Source: Nephrocerus scutellatus
Lineage: Eukaryota > Arthropoda > Insecta > Diptera > Pipunculidae
NCBI GenBank assembly: GCA_947095585.1
Contig: OX352761.1
Location: 32,951,777-33,015,776 of the forward strand
Length of the DNA: 64,000 nucleotides
Direction: 5' to 3'
Both the position numbers and the translations under genes were made by a program. Below are positions 32,060-43,998 of this stretch, in pieces (position 1 is the first letter of the stretch; the number at the start of each line of letters is the position of its first letter). Below the pieces are notes generated by a model. It was not told the DNA's origin. It ran no database searches and worked only from the letters and a program-made list of their open reading frames with translations.

Positions 32060-34062
32060 GCGGTCAGCCATCAGCAGAAATAGGTGGAATAACACAGAAT
32101 GCTCCAGAATTGCAGGTAACTATATCTGGCTGGTGTGATCAAACCTCCACCTGGTGGCTGCTGGTAATTTTCCTCCAATTTAGGAAAAGCTGAATGATCG
32201 GGCTAGTCCCTTCAAAGAAAGGTTGGTGCGAGGCCAATAACCTCGCCTATAAAAAATTATTATTACGGAACCCAAAATCAGCCTCGGATACACTGATGAA
32301 CGACGACGACCACGGCAACGAAAACGGCTAAACGAAAACGCTAACTGTATAGAGCTCGAGCTGCACAGCAGCTAGCCGATAACCTGTCCAAATATAATGC
32401 TGACAGCATTTCAATTCATTATTTCAACAGCAATTCAGCAGATGCGGTGGACGGGTAATCAGAAATCAGAATATGACATATATTACAGCTGTCATGCAAG
32501 ACATCATGTGCTCGGGGTGGGGTTTCTAGTCAGCAAAAGAATGAAATCCACCGTTATCGGCTTTCACGCACCTACAGAGGATTCCCCAGATGATGAAAAA
32601 GAAGAATTATTTGAATCAGTCGAACGGGAACTCCATGCCTGCCCTCAGTATGACGTAAAAATCATTCTGGGGGATATGAATGCCAAAATAGGTAGGGAGC
32701 CGGTATTCAGGCAGTACATTGGCACTCATAGCTTATACGAGAACACTAATGACAATGGACAACGAAAATGGATGGAGCCACTCGCAACCAGATAGACCAC
32801 GTGTTAATAGGCCGCCGCCACAACCCGAACCTGATGACGGTACGAACGTACCGATGTGCCAACGTCGACTCGGACGTTGTATGGTGCTCCGAGCGCGGAT
32901 TGCATCATCATGGAAGACTGCATCCGCGAATCAGATTCGAGTCAACACGGCTGCCCTTCGCAATGAAGAAACCAGAAACAACTACGGTCAAGCGATAGGA
33001 CTCACCCTAAAGAAAGCGAAAGAAAGCAGCCTGGGAGAAGAATCTCGTCCGTGAACTGGAACAGTACAGAGAGCAAGGACCGCACCAGGCGCGGAAGTTC
33101 TACCAAAGGGTCCGCGGTATGACGCAATATACACCGCGTTGCACATACTGCAAGGACGAAGGGGGTAATCTGATCGCCGATCTTAAAGGCATCTTAGAGC
33201 GATGGAAAGAGCACTTTCATGAGTTGCTAAATGGCCAGCAACTGAGCAACTGGAGGCTCCACCAATGACCGAAGATCGTTCTATGCTGCCGCCACCAAGC
33301 ATAGACGAAGTTAGCAGAGCGATAAATCGGCTCAAAAATAAAAATAGATCTGATGGGATCCCAGCGGAACTGATAAAAATAGGAGGCCCCACATTACACC
33401 AACCATTTCATGAAATAATAGTGCAAAAAAAAAATTTGTGCAATCCTTTAACTATCTCGGGTCAACTATAGCAGCCGATAACAGCATGGAACCAAAAATA
33501 CGCGCACGGTTGCTTAAAGCCAACAGAGCCTACTATAGCCTGTCAAGACTCTTCAAATCCAAGAACTTAACCATAAAATCCAAGCTGCTGATATATAAGA
33601 CAATGGTCATACCAGTACTTACATATGGATCCGAGACTTGGGTGCTTAGCAAAAAGCGCTCTGACCTCTTAGCCGCATTCGAGAGAAAAGTCTTACGGAG
33701 AATTGTTGGCCCCGTATGTGAGGAAGGACGATTCCGGAGAATCTATAATGATGAGATCTACGAGCGTTACCGCGATGTCGACATCGTGAAGAAAATTAAG
33801 CTCGGTAGGCTCCGGTGGGCAGGACACCTAGCTCGCATGAGCGAAGAGGATCCTGCTCGGAAAGTCCTTTGCGGTAGGATTTATGTAACACGACAGCGAG
33901 GCCGGCCAAGACTACGCTGGAAGGATGGCCTAGACCAGGACGCCCAGAGTTAAGGGATGCCAAACTGGATGACATCGGCTCGAAATCGGGACCGGTGGAG
34001 AGACTTTTTGCGGGAGCCCAGGACCGGACCCCAGTTGTAGAGCCAAATATGATGATGATGTC
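32060..34062 (+). mobile_element. RTE-type LINE copy D with deletion, flanked by short target duplications
   Basis: The element runs from GGTCAGCCATCAGCAG near 32063 to the tail ATGATGATG ending near 34060. Endonuclease blocks include ILGDMNAKIGREPVFRQY (32397-32795), NQIDHVLIGRRHN and SDVVWCSER, the last a shifted reading of SDHYLVGM. A linker (PMTEDRSMLPPPSIDEVSR, 33265-33471) follows. Most of the reverse transcriptase is deleted near 33420-33440. The C-terminal region is open at 33438-33953 (YGSETWVLSKKRSDLL, RRIVGPVCEEGRFRRI, GRLRWAGHLARMSEED). ACGTGTGTCG flanks both ends (32050-32059 and 34063-34072). Confidence 0.85.
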
Positions 34063-34072
34063 ACGTGTGTCG

Positions 34073-34325
34073 CGTTTCGCAAGTAGCGCGTGTGATGGTT
34101 GGAAATGTCGCCATTTTCTCGTTTCTGAGGTCCTTTTTAACGACCTTTCGCACAACCTAAAGGGCTGAAATTTTGTGATCAGCTCAATGTCGGGGACCAA
34201 ATTTGACAGCTCGCGTGTGGCGCGTGTAATGCGTGGAAAAAACAAAACACTTTGAAGTAGGCCAGAACTCAAAAACAGATATTTTGGCGAGTCTTACCAA
34301 ATTATTAAACGTTTTTATCGGACAA
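34073..34325. repeat. Continuation of the GTGACGTGTGTCGCG-type repeat interrupted by RTE D
   Basis: The words 'aggtcctttttaacgacc' and 'agggctgaaattttgtg' match 57890-57940. Together with 31985-32059 on the other side of RTE D this was one repeat copy before insertion. Confidence 0.6.
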
Positions 34326-36135
34326 ACGAAGTTTTTTTTACATTAGTATGGGTGCGCGGGGCCCGATCACTTTATAAAAAGTGTTGTCCATCAGAGATAC
34401 AGATGCGTATAAAATTTTAAGAAAATCGGGTACTTTTTTATAAAATGTCTGCTTCTACATTTTTATTAAAAGTGTTGCCCAACGGAGATACACATGCGTA
34501 TAAAATTTGAAGTAAATCGGGAAAATTTTGCAAATATTTGTATGGGAGCCCCACGACCCCGAGGCCCGAGGGGCCCCAATTTTTAAAAGAAAGTATTGTC
34601 ATGGGAGATACACATGTGTACAAATAATGTGTTTGAATAAAATCGGACTTTAAAAAGTGTGTTAAGAATTGATCACAAGATTCTGCCCACCAGCCAGCCA
34701 CGGGTACGCGAAGTTAATATAGAGAATTTAAAAATTGAAATTTTTCAGGTCAATTCTTCAAAAACCAAAAGTATACTCAATTCCACTATAAATGCTGAAA
34801 ATCGTAAGCAAATGCGAAGCACTGCAACCCAACAACAAAACAACCACAATCGTAAAGCAAGCAGCGCTGCTTACAGCGCTTCAGCTAATCAGAGCACACA
34901 GAACACAGTCATTATATTATGATATGATCTGATACCGCTATATGGAAAAAAATTGTATGGGAGCCCCCCGATCCCGCAGTCCGATCACCCTCAAATTTTA
35001 ATAGAATAGTATTGTCATAGGAAGTACACATGCGTGCAAAGTTTGAATAAAATCGGACTTTAGGAAGTGTGTTAAAAATTGATCACAAGATTCTACCCAC
35101 CAGTCAGCCGGCCACGGGCTCGCGGAGTTAATATAGAATTTAAAAATTTAAAATTTTCGTGTATCGCAAAAGTTTGAATAAAATCGTATTACTTCTTTAA
35201 AAAAATTATATGGGAGCTGATCACTTCCAAATTTTTACAGAAAATGTTGTCCATCGGAGATATAGTTACATGTGTATTAAATTCGAAGAAAATCAGGTAC
35301 GTTTTTTGTTTTGGAGTTCCGACCTCGGTGCCCGATCACTTCCAAATTTATACAAAAAGTGTTCTTCATGGGAGATACAAATGTGTATAATATTTGAAGA
35401 AAATCGGTTAAATTTTTTAAAAAATTTCTTGCGGCCTATAATTTTTACAAATAGTATTGTCCATCGGAGATACACATGTATATAAAATTTAATGAAAGCC
35501 GCATAAATTTTTTAAAAATTGTATCTAGACCCCGGCGACCGATCATTCCAAATTTTTTACAAAAAGTGTTGTCCATCGGAAATACACATGTGTATAAAAT
35601 GAAAAGAAAATCGGTTTAATTTTTTGAAAAAATTTGTAGTCTACAAAAATTTTACAAAAATTGTTGTCCATTGGAGATCGCATATGTACAAAATTTGAAG
35701 AAAATCTGGTAAATTTTTTAAAAATGTGTATGAAATCCCCGACCCCGGGACCTTGAAAAATGTTTACAAAAACTGTTGTCCAGCGGAAAAACACATGTAT
35801 ATAAAATTTAAAGAAAATCTGGTGAATTTTTTTAAAAAAAATGTATGGGACTACACAACCTGGGGGCCCGGGACAACAAAAAGTGTTGTCTATCGGTGAT
35901 ACAAATGTGTATAAAATTAAAGAAAATTGTCCATCGGAGATACACATGATATAAGATTTGTAAGGGCCCGGGGTCTCCAAAATTTTTACAAAAAGATTTG
36001 TCCATTAGAGATGCACATGTGTTTAAAATTTTAAGAAAAGGGGGTTAGTTTTAAAAAAAATTATATGAGCACCCTTCGGGTATCAAGGCTCAAAGTTTAA
36101 TAGAAAGTGTTGTCACCGGAAATACACATTTCTGT
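34326..36135 (+). repeat. R110: main array of a roughly 110-bp tandem repeat
   Basis: Units share a core 'gttgtccatcggagatacac', then 'atgtgtataaaattt', 'gaagaaaatcgg', a T- and A-rich stretch, and 'tatgggagccccgacc'. Cores lie near 34383, 34474, 34594, 35010, 35248, 35360, 35455, 35566, 35662, 35770, 35882, 35928, 35997 and 36107, spaced mostly 95-113 bp. A non-tandem block of about 300 bp (34660-34960) is shared with 15860-16285. No open frame is conserved between units. Confidence 0.8.
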
Positions 36136-36362
36136 AGTGTGGTAGTGTGAAAATAGCGTACATTCGCTGAAAATTGCATATAGAATGATCGTAAGATTGC
36201 CTCGGCTACCGCCTCGTGCTTCAAGCTTCGTAATCGCAAGATAACTTCCCTTTCCTAGCTCGTGACCGGTCTAACAAAATTCATTTGCCTCAAATGAAGG
36301 CATGAGACATCTGTATATTATATTATCTCTCTTATTTTAGCTTTCCTTTGGTGGGTCTAAAC

Positions 36363-38281
36363 CAGGCCTGGACAACTGAAAAACATGAGAGAGCCGATTT
36401 CAAAATACGCGAAACAAACAAGAGCCGCAAAAAAATTTATTTAGTTACACAAAATTTCAAATACAGAAATTAAAAAAATATAATTTTCAAATGTAAAATT
36501 TTAATGTGAAAATTGACTTTTAATTTTTCTGGTTAATTCATCAAAATCAAAACAACAAAAAGTTTATATTCTCAGTTGGTTTTGTAAATTTCGATCGGTA
36601 ATAGAAACACGATGTTTATTTTTGCAAAATTTCATTTTGGAAAAAATGATTTGAGATGATTCGTAGTTCCAAATCAACATATAATGCGAGCAGACAATTT
36701 TCTTAAATTTGGAAAGGCACTTTGAGATTTGAGTAATATACCTTCTGTAGAATTCGATGTTACACAAGTTGTCAAAAATAATTTTTACTGCAACTCAATT
36801 ATTTCCATTTGAAGAAAGGGGCTGCACTTGCAACAAATTTAAATGATGCCACAAATATTTTAAAATGTTTGTCATATTTATCTAACCCACGGAATCTTCT
36901 TTCAAGGGCTTCTGATAAATTCTGTTTATTACTCGCATATTTCTGCACAGTTTTGTTCAAAGTGTATGTATTTTGAACTTCAGGGAAATGTGTAACATTG
37001 CCATTTATTAATTGCTTTTCCCATACCAGATTTATTTGTTTAAAGCGGCGGGCAACCCCGGGGCCGATCACTACCAAATGTTTACAACAAGTGTTGTTCA
37101 TCGTAGATACACATGCTCATACAATTTTAAGAAAATCGGGTTAATTTTTTAAAAATTTGTATGGGAGCCCCGAGGCCCGATGTACCCCAAATTTTAATAG
37201 AAAGTATTGTCACCGGAAATTCACATGTTTGTAAAATTTCAATAAAATCAGTGTTGGGAAGTGGATTAAAAATTGATCAGAAGATCTGACCAGCCGGATA
37301 GCCAGCTACGGGCACGAGAAATTAATATAGAGAATTTAAAAATAACCATATTCCTAACTTTGTTGGTACAATCAATTTTCATCACATAGTTTTCTTTTTG
37401 CACACATTGTAAAAGTATTGCGGATTATTATTTTAGAAAAAAAAATAAAACTTTTATTCGATAATTTCGCAGCATATATTACAATGTAATGAGGTCTGTT
37501 TCCGTACTGAAAAAAAGTAACAATTGTTACGAACTGTTGCGAATTTTTACTCAAAAGCGTTTCCATACGAGAGTAGTTCATTTAGCCAACTTTTACTACA
37601 AAAATTTCTATGAATAAATGTGAACAAACTGTCAAAAACGAATTTATTCACAACTAACTTATGTGGCATTCATTTAATCCTAAACCAAGAGCACTAATTG
37701 TTGGGGCCAAGCGAAAAAAATGTGCACCAGTACTTTTTATATTTGAATTTGTATCGAAATGGTCGCACAAATTCCACGATGACGCAGTAATGTTTTTTAT
37801 TTTAAAATTGTAACATAAATTAACAAATCAAGTGCTTGTTTGTTTATGTTACTTTGAGTGGTCTTGTACAAAAATTTCATAAAGTGTACAAAATAAAGTA
37901 AGTAACAAAAATAAGAAAACTAAGTAGCATTTTTTATTTAAGGTACGCCAATAAAAAAGTAAAACATATCATGTGACATATATGTATGTATGATTGGCTG
38001 AGAGAAACTTATACTCATGGAATGTTCATCAAAAGAAAAAGTAGCAGAAAAGCACCATAAAATGTGCGTTTAATAAGTCTTTATTAAAAAATGCGCTCAA
38101 AGCAGATAAAGCCATAAAATGCTAAAAAAATGTTGTTAACATTTTAAATTTAAAAAGTATAAAGTGTAAACAATCATATGCTAGAGCCGCATGGGTCTAA
38201 GGAGCAAAGTGTTTTATCGAGCCGCAAGAAATTTTAATGTGAGCCGCATGCGGCTCATGAGCCGCAGGTTGCCCAGGAACA
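36363..38281 (-). mobile_element. hAT transposon with perfect 8-bp target duplication, deleted
   Basis: GTCTAAAC flanks the element at 36355-36362 and 38282-38289. The ends CAGGCCTGGACAAC and, reversed, TGTTCCTGGGCAAC form short imperfect inverted repeats typical of hAT. Subterminal 'gagccgcatgcggctc' and related GAGCCGC words lie at both ends. On the minus strand a transposase start (MCAKRKLCDEN, about 37375-37407) is followed, after a deletion and an R110 insert, by the C-terminal part. KTVQKYASNKQNLSEALERR lies at 36799-37050, and FSKMKFCKNKHRVSITDRN at 36564-36700 is the conserved dimerisation region of hAT proteins. The N-terminus and C-terminus resemble the ZBED5/GTF2IRD2-like group. 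The catalytic centre is missing. Confidence 0.85.
37046..37345 (+). repeat. R110 units inserted within the hAT transposase
   Basis: The sequence from 'cccggggccgatcactacc' to 'agaatttaaaaataacc' is about two R110 units followed by the 'gccagctacgggcacgag' block. It interrupts transposase coding sequence between the C-terminal part and the start codon region. Confidence 0.75.
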
Positions 38282-38289
38282 GTCTAAAC

Positions 38290-39200
38290 GGTATCTTGGT
38301 GGTGGGGGTCGGCGAGTCCCGGGTAACTCCGTGGTTAACAACTAGTAATTATATAAACGCGAATACATGATACCAATTTTCGTACGCTATATAATGAAAA
38401 TACTATTCTTATACGATATGATTTACAATATATCACATTCCTCACGTTTGTAGCCGGAATTCTCCCTGATTCATTGAAAAAAGCAATACGGAAAATCGAT
38501 CACGAAACTAAAACGACGCGAGTCCAAATGCTTTATTGAGTAGATCATGGTCAAGAGAAAACTACAAAAACCTTGACCAAGAAAATATTACAAAAAGAAT
38601 AACAAATAACATGAGCCTTCAAAATTCCTGGAACCTCCATTGAAAAATTCGGTTTTTCAGGAACTAGCTGACTTCTTTCTTGAAGGCCAACAACTCGACA
38701 GTGAATTGTACCGGATTCGTTTGTAGTACCAGGCCTAACAAACGAAAAAGGCACGCACAACTATCGAGCCGATAAGCGCCAATGCCAAACATTGCACTAA
38801 GGGTGAGCGAAAAAGCTGGACTAAAATGGAGCTCTTGAAGATTCTTTGCGGCTTCTCGTAACTTGGCCAATTTCACCGGAGAAACCTCCAATTTAGGCCT
38901 TTGATGAAGATTTGTAAATTTGGTTCTTTTGTTTTTAATTTTTATGATTTAAAAAACAATTAAAAAAATTTAGGAGCATGATATGGGAAATTATTAAACT
39001 TTCATCAGTAGAAGAGGTTATTAGAATACAGGAAAGGAGAATAGTAAAGAAATATTTTACCTCGTAGACAACTTTGACCAAAATAAAAAATTATGTATAT
39101 TTAAGGCCAAATGTGATCTTATAAAGCTAAATGAGTCGACAGTAATAACATATGTGATGCAACAGGCCCTTTTGGTCCAGGCCCTTGCTTGCGACCAATA
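38290..39200. other. Intergenic; two overlapping unknown frames
   Basis: Minus-strand frames at 38664-38891 (with LREAAKNLQELHFSPAFSL) and 38551-38760 (with QLVPEKPNFSMEVPGILKA) overlap out of frame and might be one decayed protein, because the composition is protein-like. I recognise no family. The sequence near 38385-38420 also occurs near 42460, so repeats are present here. Confidence 0.25.
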
Positions 39201-39204
39201 GTGT

Positions 39205-39310
39205 TGTGCGTGTTATATTTTTGTATACAAAAGGAAGGGACTTACCATTTAAAGCCGTATCCGAAAGACTAATTGAGAAACTTTTCAAGACATGTCTTAC
39301 TCTCAGCTTA
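39205..39310 (-). mobile_element. Diverged SINE body fragment
   Basis: The sequence 'aaaaggaagggacttacc' to 'gagaaacttttcaag' is a diverged match to the body of the SINE at 6160-6453. Confidence 0.45.
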
Positions 39311-39394
39311 GAAACCTTCCAACGGTTCTGGAGTTTTAGAAAAACGGAATGACATACCTATAAATAAATAATTAAATAAATATAGTAAAAATGT

Positions 39395-40200
39395 ATTGTA
39401 TACAGGGTGTATCCGTTAAGGTGGAAAATACTTAAAGTAGTGATTCCTTTGTTAATTTTCTTAAAAAAAATCGTATGGTAGGGGGGGGGTCTATTTTCAA
39501 CCCCTGCGGTGTACGTAGCGTTTTAATGCGAAGAGACGTACTTTTGATCTTAAATCACTTCACACCCTGCAACTCTTGAACGCTTCTAGCTACAACAACG
39601 TCACTGTTGCTCATTTCTGCAAGAATATTAAATTTATATGATCAATTAATCAACATTTTTTTAAATTCTTAAAACCGTTACCGATATAAACGTCGTCAAA
39701 ATCCAAAAATGTTTTTTCTTTTTCTAAATTTTATTTTCCAACACGAATATTTCGAAAATCGCTCTCGGATAGCATTTTTCGAATTAATCATGTTTGTGAA
39801 TATATTTTTTTTAAAAAAAAGTGATTTTTTAATTTAAGAAAATGTACATTCTTTGATCTTAAAAATGTACTTTTCTTTCAAAAAAGATTAATAGTAACAT
39901 TTTATATGGAAGCGTTCAAGAGTTATAGGGTGTGAAGTCATGTAAGATCAAAAGTACGTTTTCATTCATTTCAAACTTTCAATTTTAATCCTGTTCCTGT
40001 TGACCTATTGCAGAAATATTATGGGGTGAAGTTGAAGAAAATTCAATGGGCTTTAATACAGCAAAAAAGTATCCGAGAGCATTTTTCGAAATAATTGCGT
40101 TTGAAACTAAAATTTTAAGAAAACATTTCTTTTTTTGACTTTGACGACGTTTATATTAGTAATGGTTTAAAAAAACTTACATTTTTTTGACCTTAAAGAT
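39395..40200. repeat. Complex inverted-repeat region, possible foldback element
   Basis: About 39538-39596 ('gtacttttgatcttaaatc' to 'cttgaacgcttc') pairs with about 39908-39965 in reverse. About 39650-39715 ('aaacgtcgtcaaaatcc') pairs with about 40110-40185. A 'gcatttttcgaa' word occurs at both 39771 and 40080 in direct orientation. A mariner-like terminal 'acagggtgtatccgttaag' lies at 39402. No open frame of note. Confidence 0.55.
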
Positions 40201-40439
40201 TTAATTTTCAATCAAAATAGACCACTAGTGACCTTGTAACTAGAAGCGTTCAATTTTTATTAAATTCAAATGTATACAAATCATACGCTTTATCAATTTT
40301 GTGTCCTTTTTCTAGATACATCATAATATCCGTCTTTTACCAGATCGTGAAATAAATAAAAGTTTAATACTTTTATGTATACCTTCGAGTACCATCACAT
40401 AGGCCCGACGATTGTTGTGGCAATCGTGTATTTAATTCG

Positions 40440-40815
40440 CACATTCGAATTTTCATTCGCCAATACATAACATATTTTGCTATAATTGGCTTAAATTATT
40501 ATAGATTGATATTTCTATTTACATATTAAATTTATACAACACCACTAGAAAAATGAATTGCAGGTGAAAGTACCAGCAAGGCATCGCCAACACATAACAT
40601 ATTTTGCTGTAATTGGCTTAAATTATTATAGATTGATATTTCTTTTTTCATATTAAATTTATACAACACCACTGGAAAAATATGTTGCAGCTAAAAGTAC
40701 TAACAAGACATCACAATACTTAACATATTTTGATTTAATTGGCTTAAATTATAATAGATTGATATTTCTATATTTATATTAAATTCATACAATACCACTG
40801 GAAAAATATCTTGCT
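40440..40815. repeat. Three tandem units of about 127 bp
   Basis: The block 'aacatattttgct..aattggcttaaatta' followed by 'agattgatatttct' and 'acaacaccactagaaaaat' occurs at about 40467, 40594 and 40720. A single diverged unit is found at about 56140-56210 near the opsin. Confidence 0.8.
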
Positions 40816-41077
40816 TGTACCAGAATAAGAAGTTTTAGATGGAACTTTTAGTTATATTTCATTTTGCTGATATCAGCTGCAAGAATTCAAGAAATATCTT
40901 ACTGCCCTTTTTTAATTTTTTTTTCATTTCATAGTACCATATTTCCTGCATCTTTAAAAAAATAACTTTGCAATAAGCGCACACATTTAAAAATATATTT
41001 TTCTATAAATATTTTCGAACACTGCGTCAGATTTTGTATATTAATTATTCATTTTATATATATATATATATATATGT

Positions 41078-41640
41078 ACTAGCTGAAGTTCTCGGCGTTA
41101 CTCGTAGCTTCATTACCCGCCCATCGCTCCATACGTTACCATGACCACCTCTTGACGGCTTCTCCCTAATCTCCATCCCATAACTCCATCACCCCCATAA
41201 ATATCCAAAGCCTCCCAAATATGTATAACCCCACCACCCATTTTCTATCTTCCCACCCACTCCTCAGCGACCGCCACCCATACGATTCCGTCCCCCACCC
41301 AACACACCGATTATCATCCATCAGCCCCATCAATACCCGTGGTCTTAACCTCATCGCCCATTTCCTCCCCCACTGACCCCCTACCGAGCAATCATCAACA
41401 TCCCCCGTTATCAACACACCACTCCCAACCAAAAAAAAAACCCCACTAACGATAAATTATTTTTATTCATTCAATCAATTTGTTTACGCGCACGGTTTAA
41501 CATGCAACAATTCTGCTCAAATGTCAACAACGAAATCGACGAACAAATAAAAAAGTGGAAATACATTTCAATAATCATAGCCAACGTACATCCCTTCTGA
41601 TATGAACAAATATCAGTAAATGAAGTTTTTCGTACGACCA
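41078..41640. repeat. C-rich dispersed repeat, inverted partner of 21.1-21.8 kb
   Basis: It starts 'actagctgaagttctcggcg' after a TA microsatellite, like the repeat starting at 22250. The C-rich interior and the 3' part ('aacgataaattattttta', 'cccttctgatatgaac') are the reverse complement of 21360-21680. Despite an 88-codon minus frame there is no protein family. Confidence 0.55.
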
Positions 41641-41759
41641 CTTAGCGGTCCAAATTTTATCAGTATTTTTTTATATTTAAAAAATTTTTGAATTTGAATT
41701 GATTTATTCAAACTTTGCACATGTGTATCTCTAGTGAAAACGCTTCTAAAATATTTCCT

Positions 41760-42265
41760 TTTTTGTAGAGTACGATTCCAGTTCTACAACTCGTTTTGGT
41801 GATTTCCATAAAACCTTACTTTAAAGTCCATAGCATTTGTTAATATTTTTGGGTTCCAATACATAATAAATATTCCTTTACAGATAACCGAAGTGGCTAT
41901 GTTTTTGGTACATATTTTGAATAATGCAATTGACAGGGTTTTTTGCTCCAACGCAATCAACTTACTCTCCAAGTTATTCACTCGTTGTTTAAATAATTGA
42001 TTATAATCCAATAATTTCTGTACTAAATTGATTGTTCAACTATATCGAATCTATCGTTCATGTGTTGTTTTTTTTTTTTTTTTTCCTCGTCAAACTAAAT
42101 GACAGGTATTGGTTAAACACTTTTTTTATAAGCTCAATGTCTGATAACTGCATATTTACACATTTTGTATGATAAAACTGTTTACAGACACTGCAATCAG
42201 CGTTAGAGTATGAAACAATTCTATTTATTTTTGCTTTATAAATCCCGCACAGTGACATTATTGTT
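41760..42265 (-). mobile_element. LINE L ORF1 fragment with PHD-like zinc finger
   Basis: The minus strand at 42058-42258 encodes MSLCGIYKAKINRIVSYSN, then CSVCKQFYHTKCVNMQLSD. The C-x2-C and H-x2-C pattern fits a PHD-type finger, seen in ORF1 of several CR1-like insect LINEs. Left of it, 41784-42011 encodes QRVNNLESKLIALEQKTLS, a coiled-coil-like stretch. The zinc ligands are incomplete because the first C-x2-C pair has only one cysteine. It lies opposite in orientation to the ORF2 fragment at 42843. Confidence 0.55.
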
Positions 42266-42654
42266 AACTTTTATTTAAGTTGTCTATAATATTGTGGTAA
42301 TGATAATAATACACATCCGCACCTCACAACAGACTGAACTGAACTAAATTTCAGCTATGCTTCATAAAACGAATTTTAGGACTACCCTCATTTACCCCTA
42401 CGTATGCTATTATGATAGAATAGGGGATAGCAATTTTCCCTCTAGATTTAGACTTACGGTATATAATGAAAATACTATTCGATTGCCACATTTCAGCTAT
42501 TAATAAAAATCTTTAAAAAAATATATATTTATGGCTAAAGATACGAATAAGTTAGGAGAATAAATTTTCTCAGATGGGAACATTTAACAGAAGAAGATAA
42601 TATAAGAATTAAGGAGAATAGTAAAGGAATATTTTACCTTACCAAAACAACCTT

Positions 42655-42840
42655 ACCCGGGGCCTCCAAAATTTTTACAAAAAGTGTTGTCCATCGGAGA
42701 TACACATGCGTATACAATTTGAACAAAATCGAGTAAATTTTGTAGAATATTTGTAAGGGGGCCTCAAATTTTAATAGAAATTTGTCTGCGGGAATACGCA
42801 TGTGTGCAAACTTTCAATAAAATCGGGCTTTGGGAACCAT
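42655..42840 (+). repeat. R110 units beside LINE L ORF2
   Basis: About one and a half units, from 'ggggcctccaaaatttttac' through 'ccatcggagatacacatgc' to 'caataaaatcgggctttgg', directly join LINE coding sequence at about 42843. Confidence 0.75.
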
Positions 42841-42842
42841 CT

Positions 42843-43960
42843 AGTGTAGCAAATGAACTTAATGAACTCTTTGTTTCAGTTTGGCAAACATCTAATTCAA
42901 TAAGCTCTTATACAAATTGCCATTTTTTTACTGTCTTTGCTACCTCTGAAAATAATACTCTAAAAAATAGCTTCTTCTTTTTTAATCCAATTTCTGGACT
43001 CGAGATTCTACAATAAATATACTCACTGAAGAACTCTAAATCTTGTGGTAAAGACGGTATTTCCAATATCTTACTAAAGAATATTTTGTTCAATATAGTC
43101 GACGTATCTCATATTTTTAATTTAAGTATTGTATCTGGTATTTTCCCAGATGAATTGAAATGTGCAAATGTATTACCTCTTTTTAAGAAGCGGAATAAAA
43201 CCGACAAAAACAACTATAGACCAATTTCTTCATTACCTTCGATTTCAAAGGTATTTGAAAAAACTGTTAAAAATAGAATCCTAAGATTAGTTACTTTAGT
43301 CCTGCACAAATTGGTTTTAAAAAAGGACTTTCCACCGAAGATTCTCTTCTTGACTTTTGCTCTGTTATGTATACGGGACTTGATTCTAAAAGCCAAGTTC
43401 ATTATGCATGGTGTACCGCAGGGATCTGCTCTTGGTCCCATATTTTTTTTAATCTACATTAATTCTACATTTGAACTTCCTTTAGTGGGTAAAATCACAG
43501 CCTTTGCGTATGACCTTGGAATTGCATTTAATTCAGTAAACTGTTTTAATTTGGTTGCTGATATAAACCATGATATCCTCCTATTAAGAGAATGGTTCGC
43601 TAAAACCCAATTAATTGTCAGTAATAAAACTTAATTAATGTATTTCCGCCTCACCCCACATGATTCACCTCTTTGTGAAAGCGTATTTCATTCCTCTGAT
43701 TGTGATATGCGATACAAAGTGTTTCGTAGTTGAAAAAGTAAACACATTTAAATACCTCGGTGTTACGTTCGACAAAACTTAAAAAAATATTTACTTTCAG
43801 TGTCTCGATACTTTTACCTCAAGAAGAAGAAAATTATTTAAGTATTAATACCCTTAAGGCAATTTATTATGGCCTTTTTTATTCTAAGTTACAATATGGA
43901 ATAATCTGTTGGGAGGTGCGTACTTCAATAAAACAAATTTTGACGTGACAACGTCTCACT
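42843..43960 (+). mobile_element. LINE L ORF2 fragment (reverse transcriptase)
   Basis: Plus-strand blocks include VANELNELFVSVW (about 42848), KNSKSCGKDGISN (about 43030-43070), VSGIFPDELKCANVLPLF and NYRPISSLPSISKVFE (43086-43280), then HGVPQGSALGPIFF (about 43410-43450) and AFAYDLGIAF (about 43500). The last is the catalytic box with the first aspartate replaced by tyrosine. A deletion joins fingers to palm. A later block (LQYGIICWE, about 43890) is thumb or C-terminal. Similar to CR1-like LINEs. It abuts R110 at its 5' side. Confidence 0.75.
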
Positions 43961-43998
43961 ACAAGGTATAAGGGGGTGCATGTTTAAAAAGCAAAATG

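Noticed and set aside
35543..35980. 145-codon minus-strand protein
   Set aside because: It is a reading of R110 tandem units that are not frame-conserved; other copies have stops.
38551..38891. Conserved host protein on the minus strand
   Set aside because: Two overlapping frames look protein-like, but I cannot name a family and the frame is broken; noted only as low-confidence intergenic content.
41166..41432. 88-codon minus-strand protein
   Set aside because: Gly/Trp/Asp-rich composition comes from the C-rich repeat shared with 21.4 kb; no family resemblance.
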